The notes beneath the pieces were generated by a model, which saw only the letters and a list, made by a program, of their open reading frames with translations, ran no database searches and was not told the origin of the DNA. DNA of 64,000 nucleotides from Novosphingobium aureum (lineage in GTDB: Bacteria > Pseudomonadota > Alphaproteobacteria > Sphingomonadales > Sphingomonadaceae): positions 434,001-498,000 of the forward strand of contig NZ_JADZGI010000002.1 of assembly GCF_015865035.1 (NCBI RefSeq), read 5' to 3'. Made by a program: the position numbers and the translations under genes. This document shows, piece after piece, positions 26,656 through 35,864 of the stretch; position 1 is the first letter of the stretch, and every line of letters begins with the position of its first letter.

Positions 26656-27718
26656 TCTGATTGTAACCGGCGGCGCGGGCTTCATCGGCGCGAACTTCGT
26701 CCACTACTGGAACAAGGTCCAGCCGCAGGACAAGATCATCGTCCTCGACCTGCTGACCTATGCCGGCAACAAGCACAACCTCGACGGGCTTGACGACGTC
26801 CAGCTCGTCGAAGGCGATATCTGCGACACCGATCTGGTCTCGAAGATCATCGACGAGAATGCGATCGACACGATCGTGCACTTTGCCGCCGAAAGCCACG
26901 TCGACCGCTCGATCACCGGGCCCGACGCCTTCGTCACCACCAACGTGATCGGCACGCACAGCCTGCTCAAGGCCGCAAAGAAGGCCTGGCTCGATCAGGG
27001 CACCGGCAAGCCGCACCGTTTCCACCACGTCTCGACCGACGAGGTCTACGGTTCGCTCGGCCCCAACGACCCGGCCTTCAGCGAGACCACGGCCTATGCG
27101 CCCAACTCGCCCTATTCGGCCTCGAAGGCAGGCAGCGACCACCTCGTTCGCGCCTATCATCACACCTTCGGCCTCGAGACCACGACCAGCAACTGCTCGA
27201 ACAACTACGGGCCGTTCCAGTTTCCCGAGAAGCTGATCCCGCTGTTCACGCTCAATGCGCTCAACGGCAAGCCGCTGCCGATCTACGGCGACGGCATGAA
27301 CGTGCGCGACTGGCTCCACGTCGAGGATCACTGCCGCGGCATCGCCGCCTGCCTCGACAAGGGCCGCCCCGGCGAGACCTACAACATCGGTGGCGGGCAG
27401 GAACTGCCCAACCTCACCGTGATCGAGGAAATCTGCCGCGCGGTCGACAATGCCTTCGCCGCCGATCCGAGCCTTGCCGAGCGTTTTCCCAACGCCCCGG
27501 CCGCCCAGGGCCGCAAGAGCGAGGAGCTCAAGACCTTCGTCACCGACCGCAAGGGCCACGACCGTCGCTACGCGATCGACGAGACCAAGGCGCGCGACGA
27601 ACTGGGCTATGCCCCGGCCCGCGACTTCCCGCAGGGCTTTGCCGAAACGCTCGACTGGTTCCTCGCACGCGAGGACTGGTGGCAGCCGCTGCTGGAACGC
27701 GCGGCAATTACACGCTAA
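26648..27718 (+). CDS. rmlB: dTDP-glucose 4,6-dehydratase
   Basis: Extended SDR of 356 residues converting dTDP-glucose to the 4-keto-6-deoxy sugar. NLIVTGGAGFIGANFVHYW holds GxxGxxG. HFAAESHVDRSI, HVSTDEVYGSLG, YSASKAGSDHLVRAYHHTFG and NCSNNYGPFQFPEKLIP match RmlB, including the Asp-Glu pair after the Thr. A 9-bp hairpin follows at 27727-27757. Confidence 0.97.
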   Translation: MANLIVTGGAGFIGANFVHYWNKVQPQDKIIVLDLLTYAGNKHNLDGLDDVQLVEGDICDTDLVSKIIDENAIDTIVHFAAESHVDRSITGPDAFVTTNVIGTHSLLKAAKKAWLDQGTGKPHRFHHVSTDEVYGSLGPNDPAFSETTAYAPNSPYSASKAGSDHLVRAYHHTFGLETTTSNCSNNYGPFQFPEKLIPLFTLNALNGKPLPIYGDGMNVRDWLHVEDHCRGIAACLDKGRPGETYNIGGGQELPNLTVIEEICRAVDNAFAADPSLAERFPNAPAAQGRKSEELKTFVTDRKGHDRRYAIDETKARDELGYAPARDFPQGFAETLDWFLAREDWWQPLLERAAITR

Positions 27719-27726
27719 GCGACAAA

Positions 27727-27757
27727 GGCGGCCGACGTTGAGGGAGCATCGGCCGCC
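27727..27757 (+). terminator. Hairpin after rmlB
   Basis: GGCGGCCGA pairs perfectly with TCGGCCGCC across a 13-base loop. There is no T-run, so it may attenuate transcription into the next glycosyltransferase gene or mark a processing site. Confidence 0.55.
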
Positions 27758-27799
27758 GCGTCATATCCAACACGAACCAAGAAGTCAGACCGTCAGACC

Positions 27800-28915
27800 G
27801 TGGAACTGCCAGAAAAGCATCTCATAATCCTCGGTATCAGGGGTGTACCGGCTGCTCATGGCGGGTTCGAAAGTTTTGCGGAACGTCTGGCTCCGTGGAT
27901 GGCGCAGAGCGGCTGGAAGGTTACCGTCTACTGCCAGGGCAGCGAGACGGGCGAGCGCTACGAGGACACCTGGGAAGGGTGCCGCAGGATCCACGTCCCG
28001 GTTCGCGGTGACGGTGCGGCCTCGACCGTCGAATTCGACATCAAGTCCACGCTCGACGCCGTCAAGCACAAGGCGGTCCTGCTGACACTGGGATACAACA
28101 CCGGTTTCCTCGCGGCCTACGTGCGCCTGCGCGGCAAGCTCAACCTGATCAACATGGACGGGATCGAGTGGCGGCGCGCCAAGTATCCCTGGCCGCTCAA
28201 GCTCTATCTGCTGATCAACGAGCGTTTTGCTGCCGCCTCGGGCAATCGCCTGATCGCCGACCATCCCGAGATCGCACGCCACCATGCCGGGCATGCCGAT
28301 CCCGAGAAGATTACGATGATCCCTTATGGCAGCGACCGGGTCGATTGCGCCGAAGAGGCCCGGCTCGCCCCCTTCGGTCTCGAGCGCGATCGCTTCTTCA
28401 CCGTGATTGCCCGCCCCGAACCCGAGAACTCGATGCTCGAGATCGTGCGTGCCTTCTCACGCAAGAAGCGCGATGCCAAGCTCGTCGTGCTCGGGAACTA
28501 CAACCAGGACCATCCCTACCAGGCAAAGGTTCTCAACGCGGCCAGCGAGGAAGTGCTGTTCCCCGGCGCGATCTACGACAAGTCGACACTGAGCGCGCTG
28601 CGCCTCTATGGCCGGGCCTATGTCCATGGCCATCAGGTCGGCGGGACCAACCCTTCGCTGGTCGAGGCGCTGGGCGCAGGCAACGCGGTCATTGCCCACG
28701 ACAATCCGTTCAATCGCTGGGTCGCCGGAGAAGCGGGGCTCTATTTCCCCGACGAGAACGGCTGCGAGGCACAGATCGAGGCCCTGCTCGCCTCGGATTC
28801 AATGCTCTCGGCAATGCGCGCTGCAGCCACGCAGCGTTGGTCCGAAGAGTTTACCTGGCCCAAGATTCTCGGCCAGTATCGCGAATTGCTCGAGCGCAGC
28901 CTGCAGGCTGGCTGA
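27800..28915 (+). CDS. DUF1972/GT4 glycosyltransferase (probable rhamnosyltransferase)
   Basis: 371-residue cytosolic glycosyltransferase starting at GTG (MELPEKHLIILGIRG). The N-terminal IRGVPAAHGGFESFAERLAPWM is the DUF1972 signature. The C-terminal GT4 half has NLINMDGIEWRRAKYP, SGNRLIADHPEIA, FTVIARPEPENSMLEIV and YVHGHQVGGTNPSLVEALG, in which the Glu anchors the nucleotide-sugar diphosphate. Related proteins such as pneumococcal Cps2T add L-rhamnose, and this gene follows the rml genes, so a rhamnosyltransferase is the best guess. A GTCAGACC tandem duplication lies just before the start. Confidence 0.82.
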   Translation: MELPEKHLIILGIRGVPAAHGGFESFAERLAPWMAQSGWKVTVYCQGSETGERYEDTWEGCRRIHVPVRGDGAASTVEFDIKSTLDAVKHKAVLLTLGYNTGFLAAYVRLRGKLNLINMDGIEWRRAKYPWPLKLYLLINERFAAASGNRLIADHPEIARHHAGHADPEKITMIPYGSDRVDCAEEARLAPFGLERDRFFTVIARPEPENSMLEIVRAFSRKKRDAKLVVLGNYNQDHPYQAKVLNAASEEVLFPGAIYDKSTLSALRLYGRAYVHGHQVGGTNPSLVEALGAGNAVIAHDNPFNRWVAGEAGLYFPDENGCEAQIEALLASDSMLSAMRAAATQRWSEEFTWPKILGQYRELLERSLQAG

Positions 28916-29035
28916 TCCCGGAGGTCGCCTACCCCCGCCGCGGGGCTGGCCGCGACCGGTTAACGAGAAGCAATTTTCCTACACGCAATGCCGTGCGTAT
29001 CTGGATTCGGGTCTCTTTCCAGCAAGGAAAACCCG

Positions 29036-29485
29036 ATGCCCGATACCTTGATCAAGCTGCCCGGTGGCTACGCCGTGGCCACCGCGATCGGCTATGCCGA
29101 CAATCAGGACGGCAGTTTTGCCATCGTCGCTGCCGACCGCCCGCTGCCGGTGGTCGTTCAGGACGGCACGCTGCCAACCGCGCCTTCGCCCCCTGCCCCG
29201 CTCTCGGGCGCAAGCGCGACTTCGGAACTGGTCGGCCCGTTTTCGCCGGCCGCCGGGCGCGCGGTGATGCTGCTGCTCGAAGGCACCTGGCAAGGTGAGA
29301 TCACCCTGCTTCGCTCAACCGACGGCGGGGCCACGACCCATGGCCTGACGCTCGGTGGCGAACCCTGGGGCACCTTTACCGGCAACGTGTGCGAGCCGGT
29401 CTGGGAAGAGAGTGAAGCCGGGGCACAGCTCTACCTCCAGATCGAGCTCACCAGCGGCACGCTCGACTACCGTCTGGCCCAGTAG
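29036..29485 (+). CDS. Phage-tail-accessory-like protein, function unknown
   Basis: 149-residue protein from MPDTLIKLPGGYAVATA; AAGGA sits about six bases upstream. The rest has YADNQDGSFAIVAADRPLPV, a Pro/Ala-rich linker and SELVGPFSPAAGRAVMLLLE with TWQGEITLLRSTDGGATTHG and LTLGGEPWG, i.e. repeated short beta strands as seen in phage tail-fibre and baseplate accessory proteins. I recognise no named domain and no signal peptide. It lies directly ahead of a tailspike-like gene in the same direction, and the two may have been acquired together. Confidence 0.6.
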   Translation: MPDTLIKLPGGYAVATAIGYADNQDGSFAIVAADRPLPVVVQDGTLPTAPSPPAPLSGASATSELVGPFSPAAGRAVMLLLEGTWQGEITLLRSTDGGATTHGLTLGGEPWGTFTGNVCEPVWEESEAGAQLYLQIELTSGTLDYRLAQ

Positions 29486-29620
29486 CGCCCTACCGAACCT
29501 ACTAAGGGCAATAGCCGCCTCGCCTCCCCTTTCATGCCCGGGCCCTTGGCCCGCCAGCGGGCAGACCCGCGCGTGCCACTCGCGCGCACTCGTCGCTGCC
29601 TTGCCAACACAGGAGCCAGC

Positions 29621-31381
29621 ATGGCCATCGACTTCATTGCCCGCGCCCTTGGCGTACAACACGCGCGTCGTCTCGCCTCGAGCAAGGAAGGCGACGGCGC
29701 CGCGCTCGTCGGCACGGCAGCGGGAATGCCACTGCAGTCCATCCTCGACCGACGGGTCGGCGTGCCTGTTGCCGGGGTCGGCCCCGGCGAGGATGCCGCA
29801 GACGCGATCGAGGCGGCCCATGCACGCGCGCTTGTGAGCGGAAGCGAAGTCCTGCTTCCGCCCTACACGGTCACCCTGTCGCGCCCGGTACGGGTCAATC
29901 GCCTGCGCGGGGTTCCCGGTCGCAGTGCGATCGACACCTCGAACTGTGCCATGGGGGTCTTCCCGCTCTCGCAGTTCTGCATTGTCAACGAGCACTGGTC
30001 GATGTCCTACGACCCGGCCAGCGCCGACACCTGCTCCTATCGCGGTTTCGAGATCGTGACCACGCCGGGCACGCGCCAGTCGCTTCTGGGTCTGGCCAAT
30101 GTCCGCCATGCCCGGCTGGACCAGCTCGTGTTCACCGCAAACCGCAACCTCGATAACGAAGGCAAGCCGGTCGCGGTCGATGCGCTGCTCGACTTCTACG
30201 CAGCGGTCCACGGGGCAAGCGTACGGCGCTGCCAGTTCCGCCAGTGGACCGGTGCCTACGGGGCCACCCGCGTCGCTCCCGGCGGCGGTGGCTGCATCTG
30301 GATCCGCAACCACTCGGGCGATGGCACCGATCCGCTCAACATCACGCAGAACGTGAGCGTGCGCGACTGCGATTTCGAGCACTACACCAGCGACGAATGC
30401 GTCGCGATCTACGGCGTTCGCGGCCCGACCCGCAAGTGTCGCCTCGATGCCAATCGCATCACCGGCCTGGAAGCTGCTGACATCGGCATCGACCCCGCGC
30501 AGAGCGTCTACCGCCCTACCCTGCTCGCGATCTTCCCGCTCGACGATGGCTCGGGCACGAATCTGGGCGATACCGCAGCAGTCTACGAGAACACGATCGC
30601 CGACAACGAGATTATCGACAAATCGACGCTCTACAACACGATCCGTATCGGCAACTCGGCGGATGCCGCACGCCGCTGCGAGAACAACCGCAGCCAGCGC
30701 AACAAGATCGCCTTCAAGTACTGGTCCGATGCCACCAATGGCCACTACGCCACCTGGCTGGCTGCCGGAGGGACGAGCAGCAATCCGGCTATCTCGTGCA
30801 TTCCGATCCGTTGCATCGAGGGATCCTTCGGCGCGGCCTATTCAGGGTCGGTCTCGGGCAATGTCTCGCTGGACGACGAACTCGTCAGCGCATCGGGTTC
30901 GAGTACCATCTTCTGCGGCTTCATGGGCTGGCAGCTGATCCGCGGTGCGCGCGTGCGCGGCGCGGTATCGAACGGCGCGATCTCGTGCACGACAATCGAG
31001 GGCGGCCAGTGGGAAGTCTCGCTGCGCGTCTTCAGCAACTGCAATCAGGTCATAGCCCCCTGGGTGCGCATCAACGTCCCGGGTTCGGCAGTGAACGCAG
31101 TGCTGCACGTAGACAGCGCTGCGGGCGGAACGTACACGATCACCGGTGCGCGCGTGGAGAACGGCTCGCTGGTCTACGTCGGCAGCGCCGCCGGTGCCTC
31201 GACCATCGTCAACGTGCAGGGCTGCAGCGGCACGTTGAGCCCTTACGACGCCCTGACCGGCAACCGCACCGGCGCAGTCATCCGTGCCAGCGGCAATCAC
31301 CTCAGTGGCCCCAGCGCGGCCAGCGCGGGAACCAGCACCTTCAAGCTTTCCGGCAATACCTGGGGAGCGACGGAGGACTAG
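29621..31381 (+). CDS. Tailspike-like right-handed beta-helix protein (candidate EPS depolymerase)
   Basis: 586-residue protein from MAIDFIARALG, with AGGAG five bases before the ATG. The N-terminus ASSKEGDGAALVGTAAGMPL followed by QSILDRRVG, then GPGEDAADAIEAAHARA and EVLLPPYTVTLSRPVRV, has the pattern of phage tailspike and tail-fibre depolymerases: GSALVG-like stub, then VRDFG-D-x-DA beta-helix entry. Downstream are many short turns of a parallel beta-helix (RRCQFRQWTGAYG, VSVRDCDFEHY, RCENNRSQRNKI). No signal peptide is seen. The GH/PL active site cannot be read. It could trim the EPS or be a captured phage gene. Confident on fold, unsure on activity. Confidence 0.75.
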   Translation: MAIDFIARALGVQHARRLASSKEGDGAALVGTAAGMPLQSILDRRVGVPVAGVGPGEDAADAIEAAHARALVSGSEVLLPPYTVTLSRPVRVNRLRGVPGRSAIDTSNCAMGVFPLSQFCIVNEHWSMSYDPASADTCSYRGFEIVTTPGTRQSLLGLANVRHARLDQLVFTANRNLDNEGKPVAVDALLDFYAAVHGASVRRCQFRQWTGAYGATRVAPGGGGCIWIRNHSGDGTDPLNITQNVSVRDCDFEHYTSDECVAIYGVRGPTRKCRLDANRITGLEAADIGIDPAQSVYRPTLLAIFPLDDGSGTNLGDTAAVYENTIADNEIIDKSTLYNTIRIGNSADAARRCENNRSQRNKIAFKYWSDATNGHYATWLAAGGTSSNPAISCIPIRCIEGSFGAAYSGSVSGNVSLDDELVSASGSSTIFCGFMGWQLIRGARVRGAVSNGAISCTTIEGGQWEVSLRVFSNCNQVIAPWVRINVPGSAVNAVLHVDSAAGGTYTITGARVENGSLVYVGSAAGASTIVNVQGCSGTLSPYDALTGNRTGAVIRASGNHLSGPSAASAGTSTFKLSGNTWGATED

Positions 31382-31417
31382 ACCAGCCAGCAGGCGAGGC
31401 GCACCTCATGCGCGCGT

Positions 31418-32662
31418 CTACCCTGCCTGATCCGCACCTGGACGCAGTTCGTGCAAGACCTCGAGATCGGCCGGGCTGCGCACCTGCTCGACCACGCGAG
31501 CTTGCGGCACGCCCTTGCGGCCGAAGAGGCCGGCCGCACCGAACAGCAGCGCCACCGAGGTGAAGTTGTCGATGATGTTCTCGGACAGCGAATAGACAGC
31601 GTAGACCGTAAACAGCGAACGCAAATAGGAATTGGGCAGGCGCTTGAGCGCGATGAAGATCAGGCTCAGGAAACAGATGAAGTTGACGAGCCCGAACTCG
31701 GCCAGGATGCGCAGATAGTCGTTATGCGGCACCAGCCGCTGCAAGGTGATCACCTTGGATTGTCCGGGCCCGAAGCCGAACAGGATCTGCGCGAAGCCAC
31801 CGCTGGTGTATTCCTGCCAGATCTCCATCCAGTGCTTGATACGGAAATAGCCCGAGATGTCGGTCGTCCCGGCCATCCGCACGATCTCGGCATAGGACAT
31901 GCGGCTGATGCGCTCGGGTCCGACGTAGTAAAGGTCCGAGGCGAAAGGCCCGACCACGGTGAACACGCGATCGAGCAGTCCGAGCATGACCGCAACCGCG
32001 GCAACGATGCTGCCGGCGACAAGCAGTGCGATCGAGGTGCGGTTGATCTTGAGGTTCCACGCTGTGAATGCCGCCGCGCTGGCGAGAATCGCGCCGATCT
32101 TGCCGAAGACGATCGCGATCGCGAGCTGCATCGGCAGGACGATGCGTCCGAACAGGGGATAGAGGTAGAACAGCACTGCGGTGAAATAGAGCACCGCCGC
32201 GTTGTAGGTCTGGAAATAGGAAAACGATGTGCCGCCCAGCGCACCACCGCCCCACACCCTGCTGCCCACCGGCCACAGGATCAGTGGCAACAGCACCAGC
32301 GCGGCAGCCGAATAGCGCGAACAGCGGGCCAACTGCTTCGATGTCAGCGCAGCGAAATAGAACGCGAAGAGCGAGACGTACTTGAGCAGGTCGACCGGGT
32401 CGACATGCCCGCGGTTGAGCGTCAGCGTTCCAACCAGCCCCACCCCGAGAAGGCCCAGCAACCAGCCATAGCGCGTGAGCACTGGCACGCTGCCCACGAC
32501 GATGAACCCCAGGGCGATCACGACGACACCCGAGAACGCATTGCCGGCAAGGCCGATCACTTCCGCACCCGTGGCGTGGTAGACCAGCATCAACAGCGAG
32601 TTGAGGATGACGATCCAGTCGAGCCGCCAGTTCAGCCCGCGGGAATTTGCTGTCTTGTGCAT
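31418..32662 (-). CDS. Wzy-like polysaccharide polymerase / O-antigen-ligase-family protein
   Basis: 414-residue inner-membrane protein with about ten hydrophobic helices. A large periplasmic loop contains YFRIKHWMEIWQEYTSGGFA and the conserved LVPHNDYLRILAEFGLVNF, the HND-(Y/F)-L-x2-x-x-E-x-G motif of Wzy/WaaL proteins. It most likely polymerises EPS repeat units on the periplasmic face. It is the last gene of the minus-strand EPS arm, converging on the tailspike-like gene. Confidence 0.82.
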   Translation of the reverse strand: MHKTANSRGLNWRLDWIVILNSLLMLVYHATGAEVIGLAGNAFSGVVVIALGFIVVGSVPVLTRYGWLLGLLGVGLVGTLTLNRGHVDPVDLLKYVSLFAFYFAALTSKQLARCSRYSAAALVLLPLILWPVGSRVWGGGALGGTSFSYFQTYNAAVLYFTAVLFYLYPLFGRIVLPMQLAIAIVFGKIGAILASAAAFTAWNLKINRTSIALLVAGSIVAAVAVMLGLLDRVFTVVGPFASDLYYVGPERISRMSYAEIVRMAGTTDISGYFRIKHWMEIWQEYTSGGFAQILFGFGPGQSKVITLQRLVPHNDYLRILAEFGLVNFICFLSLIFIALKRLPNSYLRSLFTVYAVYSLSENIIDNFTSVALLFGAAGLFGRKGVPQARVVEQVRSPADLEVLHELRPGADQAG

Positions 32663-32727
32663 CGCGTCCTCAGTGCAGGATTAGCGCAAGGCCCGCAACT
32701 GCGAAGGCTGCCCCGAATCCACCTGTT

Positions 32728-33738
32728 TCAACGGCCCGACTTGCGCGCGGCGCGGGCCAGCGTCCAGAGCACCCCGTAGTAATCCACAGCGCGCTCGCCG
32801 GTCAGAGCCTCCCCCAGACAGGCCTGCATCCCCTGCCGATCACCTGCCAGGACCGCACGGATCGTCTCGCGATCGCCCGCATCGGGAATGGTATCTCCAA
32901 AGCGATCGCGCAGCGCGGCCATGTTGCGGCGGATCGAGGCGGCCTGCTTGCGCCACAGACTCGCACGTGCGGCAAGCTGGCGTGGCATTACCGTCACCGT
33001 GGCGATCGCACGCTGCAGGGGCGTGCGCCCCGCCGATCCGAGCCCGATGTTGTTCGCCCCGTGCTGGCGATACTTTATCAGCGGTCGGTCGACGAACTCT
33101 ATCGCGCCGAACAGCGCCGCGATCTGGATCAGCCAGTGATCGTGGATATCGAGCGCGGGGTACGGCAGCGCCTTTTCGAGCAGGGCACGGTTCATCAGCA
33201 TCGCGCAGCCGGGCACATGGTTGTTGAGCACATAGTCGCGAAAGCGCCGCGCCGAGCCGGTCTTGCGCGTCGCGCCGAAAAGCGAGGGCGAGATGGTGCC
33301 AAGGTCGCGGTCGACGACCTCGAGATCGCAGAACGCCAGCACCGGCACACCAGGACCGAGCCGTGCTTCGGCTTGCCTGACGCGTTCGAGCAGCAAGGCG
33401 ACCTTCTCGTGGTCCCACACGTCATCCTGATCGCACAGCGCCACGTAGGGGGCGCTCGTCGCCTTGAGCGCGTTCTCGAAGTTGCGCAGGATATTGCCGC
33501 GTGGCTCTCCTCCGGCGAGGACGATCGGCAGGCCCGCGCGCTGGCGCTCCAGACATGCCAGCGTTGCATCGCGCGAACCGTCGTCCGACGCCACCACCCT
33601 CAGGCCCGGCGCGCTCTGCGCTTCAAGCGAGGCGAGCAGCTCCTCGAGATAGGGCATGCCATTGTAGGTCGCGAGGGCGATATCGACGTTCGCGCCAGCC
33701 TGCCCTTCGCCCGGTTCGTGGATCGCGGTAGCTGTCAT
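32728..33738 (-). CDS. Glycosyltransferase family 2
   Basis: Cytosolic GT-A enzyme of about 336 residues from MTATAIHEPGEGQ; a GGGGGCG ribosome site precedes this ATG. The fold signature ANVDIALATYNGMPYLEELL is followed by RVVASDDGSRDATL (nucleotide-binding Asp) and YVALCDQDDVWDHEKV, the DxD-like metal site. NHVPGCAMLMNRALLEKA and DIHDHWLIQIAALFGA are typical of rhamnosyl- and similar GT2 enzymes such as WbbL/RfbF-type. It is 10 bp after the GT4 gene. Confidence 0.9.
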   Translation of the reverse strand: MTATAIHEPGEGQAGANVDIALATYNGMPYLEELLASLEAQSAPGLRVVASDDGSRDATLACLERQRAGLPIVLAGGEPRGNILRNFENALKATSAPYVALCDQDDVWDHEKVALLLERVRQAEARLGPGVPVLAFCDLEVVDRDLGTISPSLFGATRKTGSARRFRDYVLNNHVPGCAMLMNRALLEKALPYPALDIHDHWLIQIAALFGAIEFVDRPLIKYRQHGANNIGLGSAGRTPLQRAIATVTVMPRQLAARASLWRKQAASIRRNMAALRDRFGDTIPDAGDRETIRAVLAGDRQGMQACLGEALTGERAVDYYGVLWTLARAARKSGR

Positions 33739-33748
33739 TTTCGCCCCC

Positions 33749-34969
33749 TCAGGCCATGCAGTCGCTGTAGAGCGCCTGCATCCGCTCGACGTAGCGCTCG
33801 CGCGAGAATTCGCGCCGTACATGCTGCGACCCCACTTGGCCGAGCGCCGAGAGGTCGCTTGCAGACATGGTCTGGAACCGCGCCAGTTCGCCGGCCAGAG
33901 CAGCGACATCGCCCGAAGGGAAGCTCGTCCCTGCCCCGCTTTCGTTGAGCAGCTCGGGAATGCCGCCGATGTCCGCCCCGATCACCGGGCGCGCAAGCTG
34001 CATGGCCTCGAGCGCCGACATGGGGGCGTTCTCGTACCACTCCGAAGGCAGGACCACGGCCCGCGCCTGCCCCACGCAGGTCCACAAGGCATCGCCGTCG
34101 AGCCGTCCGAGCAGGCGTACCGGAGCATTCAGCTCGGCGATGAGCACTTCGAGTTCCTCGCGCTGGGGACCGGTGCCGACGAGGTCCACCGGCACGCCCG
34201 AGGCCGCGGCAGCCCGCACCAGAGTGGCCAGTCCCTTCTCTTCGGAAAGGCGGCCAAAATAGAGAATATTGCCCTCGTAACCGCCCGTGAAACGGTCGTC
34301 CGCGGGCGGTACGAAGTTCGGGATATAGGCGATGCGCTCCGCCTCCCAGCCCCATTCGATCAGCTTGTCTCGATAGAACCGGCTAGGCGCGACAACGCGC
34401 GTGAGGTGCTTGCGATAGCTACCCAGCAGGGCGTGGACATAAGCCTCGACGCCGACCACCGCGCTTGCCGCTAGCGAATTCTTGATGCAGCGGTTGGTGA
34501 CCACGTTCCAGCGCCCGCCCGTCCGGCACCGCTCGCAGATGCCGTCTGCGTTCATCATCTTGTAGGCCGGGCAGGCCAGTTTGAGGTCGTGCGCGGTGAG
34601 CACGATCGGCACGCCTGCTTCGGCCAGTACCGGGAACACCGCCGGGGTCAGGTGATGGTAGATGCAGTGCGCGTGAGCGATGTCGGGTTTGCGCTCGGCG
34701 ATCAATGCGCGCAGCTTGCTTCGGGCTTCGCGGTTGTAGACCGATGCCAGCGCCGAACGTGCCTTGTCGAGCGCGCCCGAGGCGAACTCCCAGTCGACGG
34801 TCTCGGTGAAGTGGCGCTCGTCCTTGCACGGCAGGTTGCGCGGGTGCTTCATCGAGAAGAAAGTATTGTTCCAACCTGCGGCCTCGAACATGCCGGCATG
34901 CTCGAGGTAGACCACGTCGGAGCCGCCCCTGGGATAGTGATAGCTGTTGAGCGAAAGCAGGTTGGGCAT
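33749..34969 (-). CDS. Glycosyltransferase family 4
   Basis: 406-residue GT-B enzyme. The N-terminal acceptor domain starts with SLNSYHYPRGGSDVVYLEHA. The DIAHAHCIYHHLTP and VLTAHDLKLACPAYKMMNADG segments are typical, with a CxxC-like run (ICERCRTGGRWNVVTNRC) seen in many Wca/Wbp-type GT4 proteins. The donor domain has NILYFGRLSEEKGLATLVRA and then PSEWYENAPMSALEAMQLARP, the E-x7-E motif. The acceptor sugar is unknown. It is part of the minus EPS arm. Confidence 0.92.
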   Translation of the reverse strand: MPNLLSLNSYHYPRGGSDVVYLEHAGMFEAAGWNNTFFSMKHPRNLPCKDERHFTETVDWEFASGALDKARSALASVYNREARSKLRALIAERKPDIAHAHCIYHHLTPAVFPVLAEAGVPIVLTAHDLKLACPAYKMMNADGICERCRTGGRWNVVTNRCIKNSLAASAVVGVEAYVHALLGSYRKHLTRVVAPSRFYRDKLIEWGWEAERIAYIPNFVPPADDRFTGGYEGNILYFGRLSEEKGLATLVRAAAASGVPVDLVGTGPQREELEVLIAELNAPVRLLGRLDGDALWTCVGQARAVVLPSEWYENAPMSALEAMQLARPVIGADIGGIPELLNESGAGTSFPSGDVAALAGELARFQTMSASDLSALGQVGSQHVRREFSRERYVERMQALYSDCMA

Positions 34970-35023
34970 CGGGATTCCAGGTTCTTCTATTTCAGCGGGG
35001 CACGCAGGGAGGACAAGCAGTGC

Positions 35024-35806
35024 CTAGCCCAGACAGCGCGCGAGGTCGGCCTCGGACGAGGTAGTCATGAACGCGGTGCGCCACTGCGAAGTCGCGTAGA
35101 TGAAACGGCCGATGCCCGCATCGCCATTGGTCTTGTAATTGTCCCACTGGCCGCTCTTGGTCTTCCAGTAATCCCCCCCGGCCGAGAAGACGTAGCGCGT
35201 CGCCGAAGGACCCGGATCGAGCACACGGACCTGGTAGGAGACCAGGACACCGCCCACGTCGGCGCCCGCAATGGCCACCCGCCCGGACTTGGGCCAGAAA
35301 TGGAAGGGGAGCTTGGGGTGTACCTCGACCGCGGTATACTCGGCGCCGGGCGCAACCCTGGCCTGAATGATCGAGTTGCCCTCGAAATTGGGTTTGAACA
35401 AGGCGCCCTCGACGGTGTTCGAGGCACTGACCTTGTGCCAGCGGCCGTTCGAGCGGCTCAGGATGTAGGCCTCCATGCGGCGAATGGCGATAGTGGCAGG
35501 TGCAGCATCGTCCTGTCCCTCGGCGGCGAAGACCTGCCCCCAGGGCACGAAGGCGCCGAACCCGGCCCCGTCATTGCCCTGGGCTACGCGGCCGCGCTCG
35601 CGCCAGTTCATGTAGGGGTTCACATCGGCTGGCAGGCCTTCGCCGCGCTGGGTCATCGCACTGGCGAGTTCCCCGCGCTGGGCCTTCGGGATCGTATCGA
35701 TCAGCCGCGTACACCGCTTCGCGGCCTGCGCATCGCCCGGCAGGCCGCAACCGGCCAGCATGGTCAGCGCGAGGGCGAGAAAGGAAGGGCCGGGTCGCAA
35801 GGTCAT
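35024..35806 (-). CDS. Putative lipoprotein of the EPS locus, function unknown
   Basis: 260-residue protein. MTLRPGPSFLALALTMLAGC has a lipobox (LAGC) with Cys20, so it should be lipidated. The mature part begins with GLPGDAQAAKRCTRLIDTIP and has several short motifs, NPYMNWRERGRVAQG, RRMEAYILSRSNGRWHKVSA, EVHPKLPFHFWPKSGRVAI and FSAGGDYWKTKSGQWDNYKT. The aromatic-rich strands look like a carbohydrate-binding beta-sandwich. I do not recognise a family. It lies between GT genes, so it probably helps export or modify the polysaccharide. Confidence 0.7.
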   Translation of the reverse strand: MTLRPGPSFLALALTMLAGCGLPGDAQAAKRCTRLIDTIPKAQRGELASAMTQRGEGLPADVNPYMNWRERGRVAQGNDGAGFGAFVPWGQVFAAEGQDDAAPATIAIRRMEAYILSRSNGRWHKVSASNTVEGALFKPNFEGNSIIQARVAPGAEYTAVEVHPKLPFHFWPKSGRVAIAGADVGGVLVSYQVRVLDPGPSATRYVFSAGGDYWKTKSGQWDNYKTNGDAGIGRFIYATSQWRTAFMTTSSEADLARCLG

Positions 35807-35864
35807 GGCACGCTCTTGTCAGCAAAGGGGGAAGATGGGGCGCGGTGCGCTCGGCCGGACAGTC

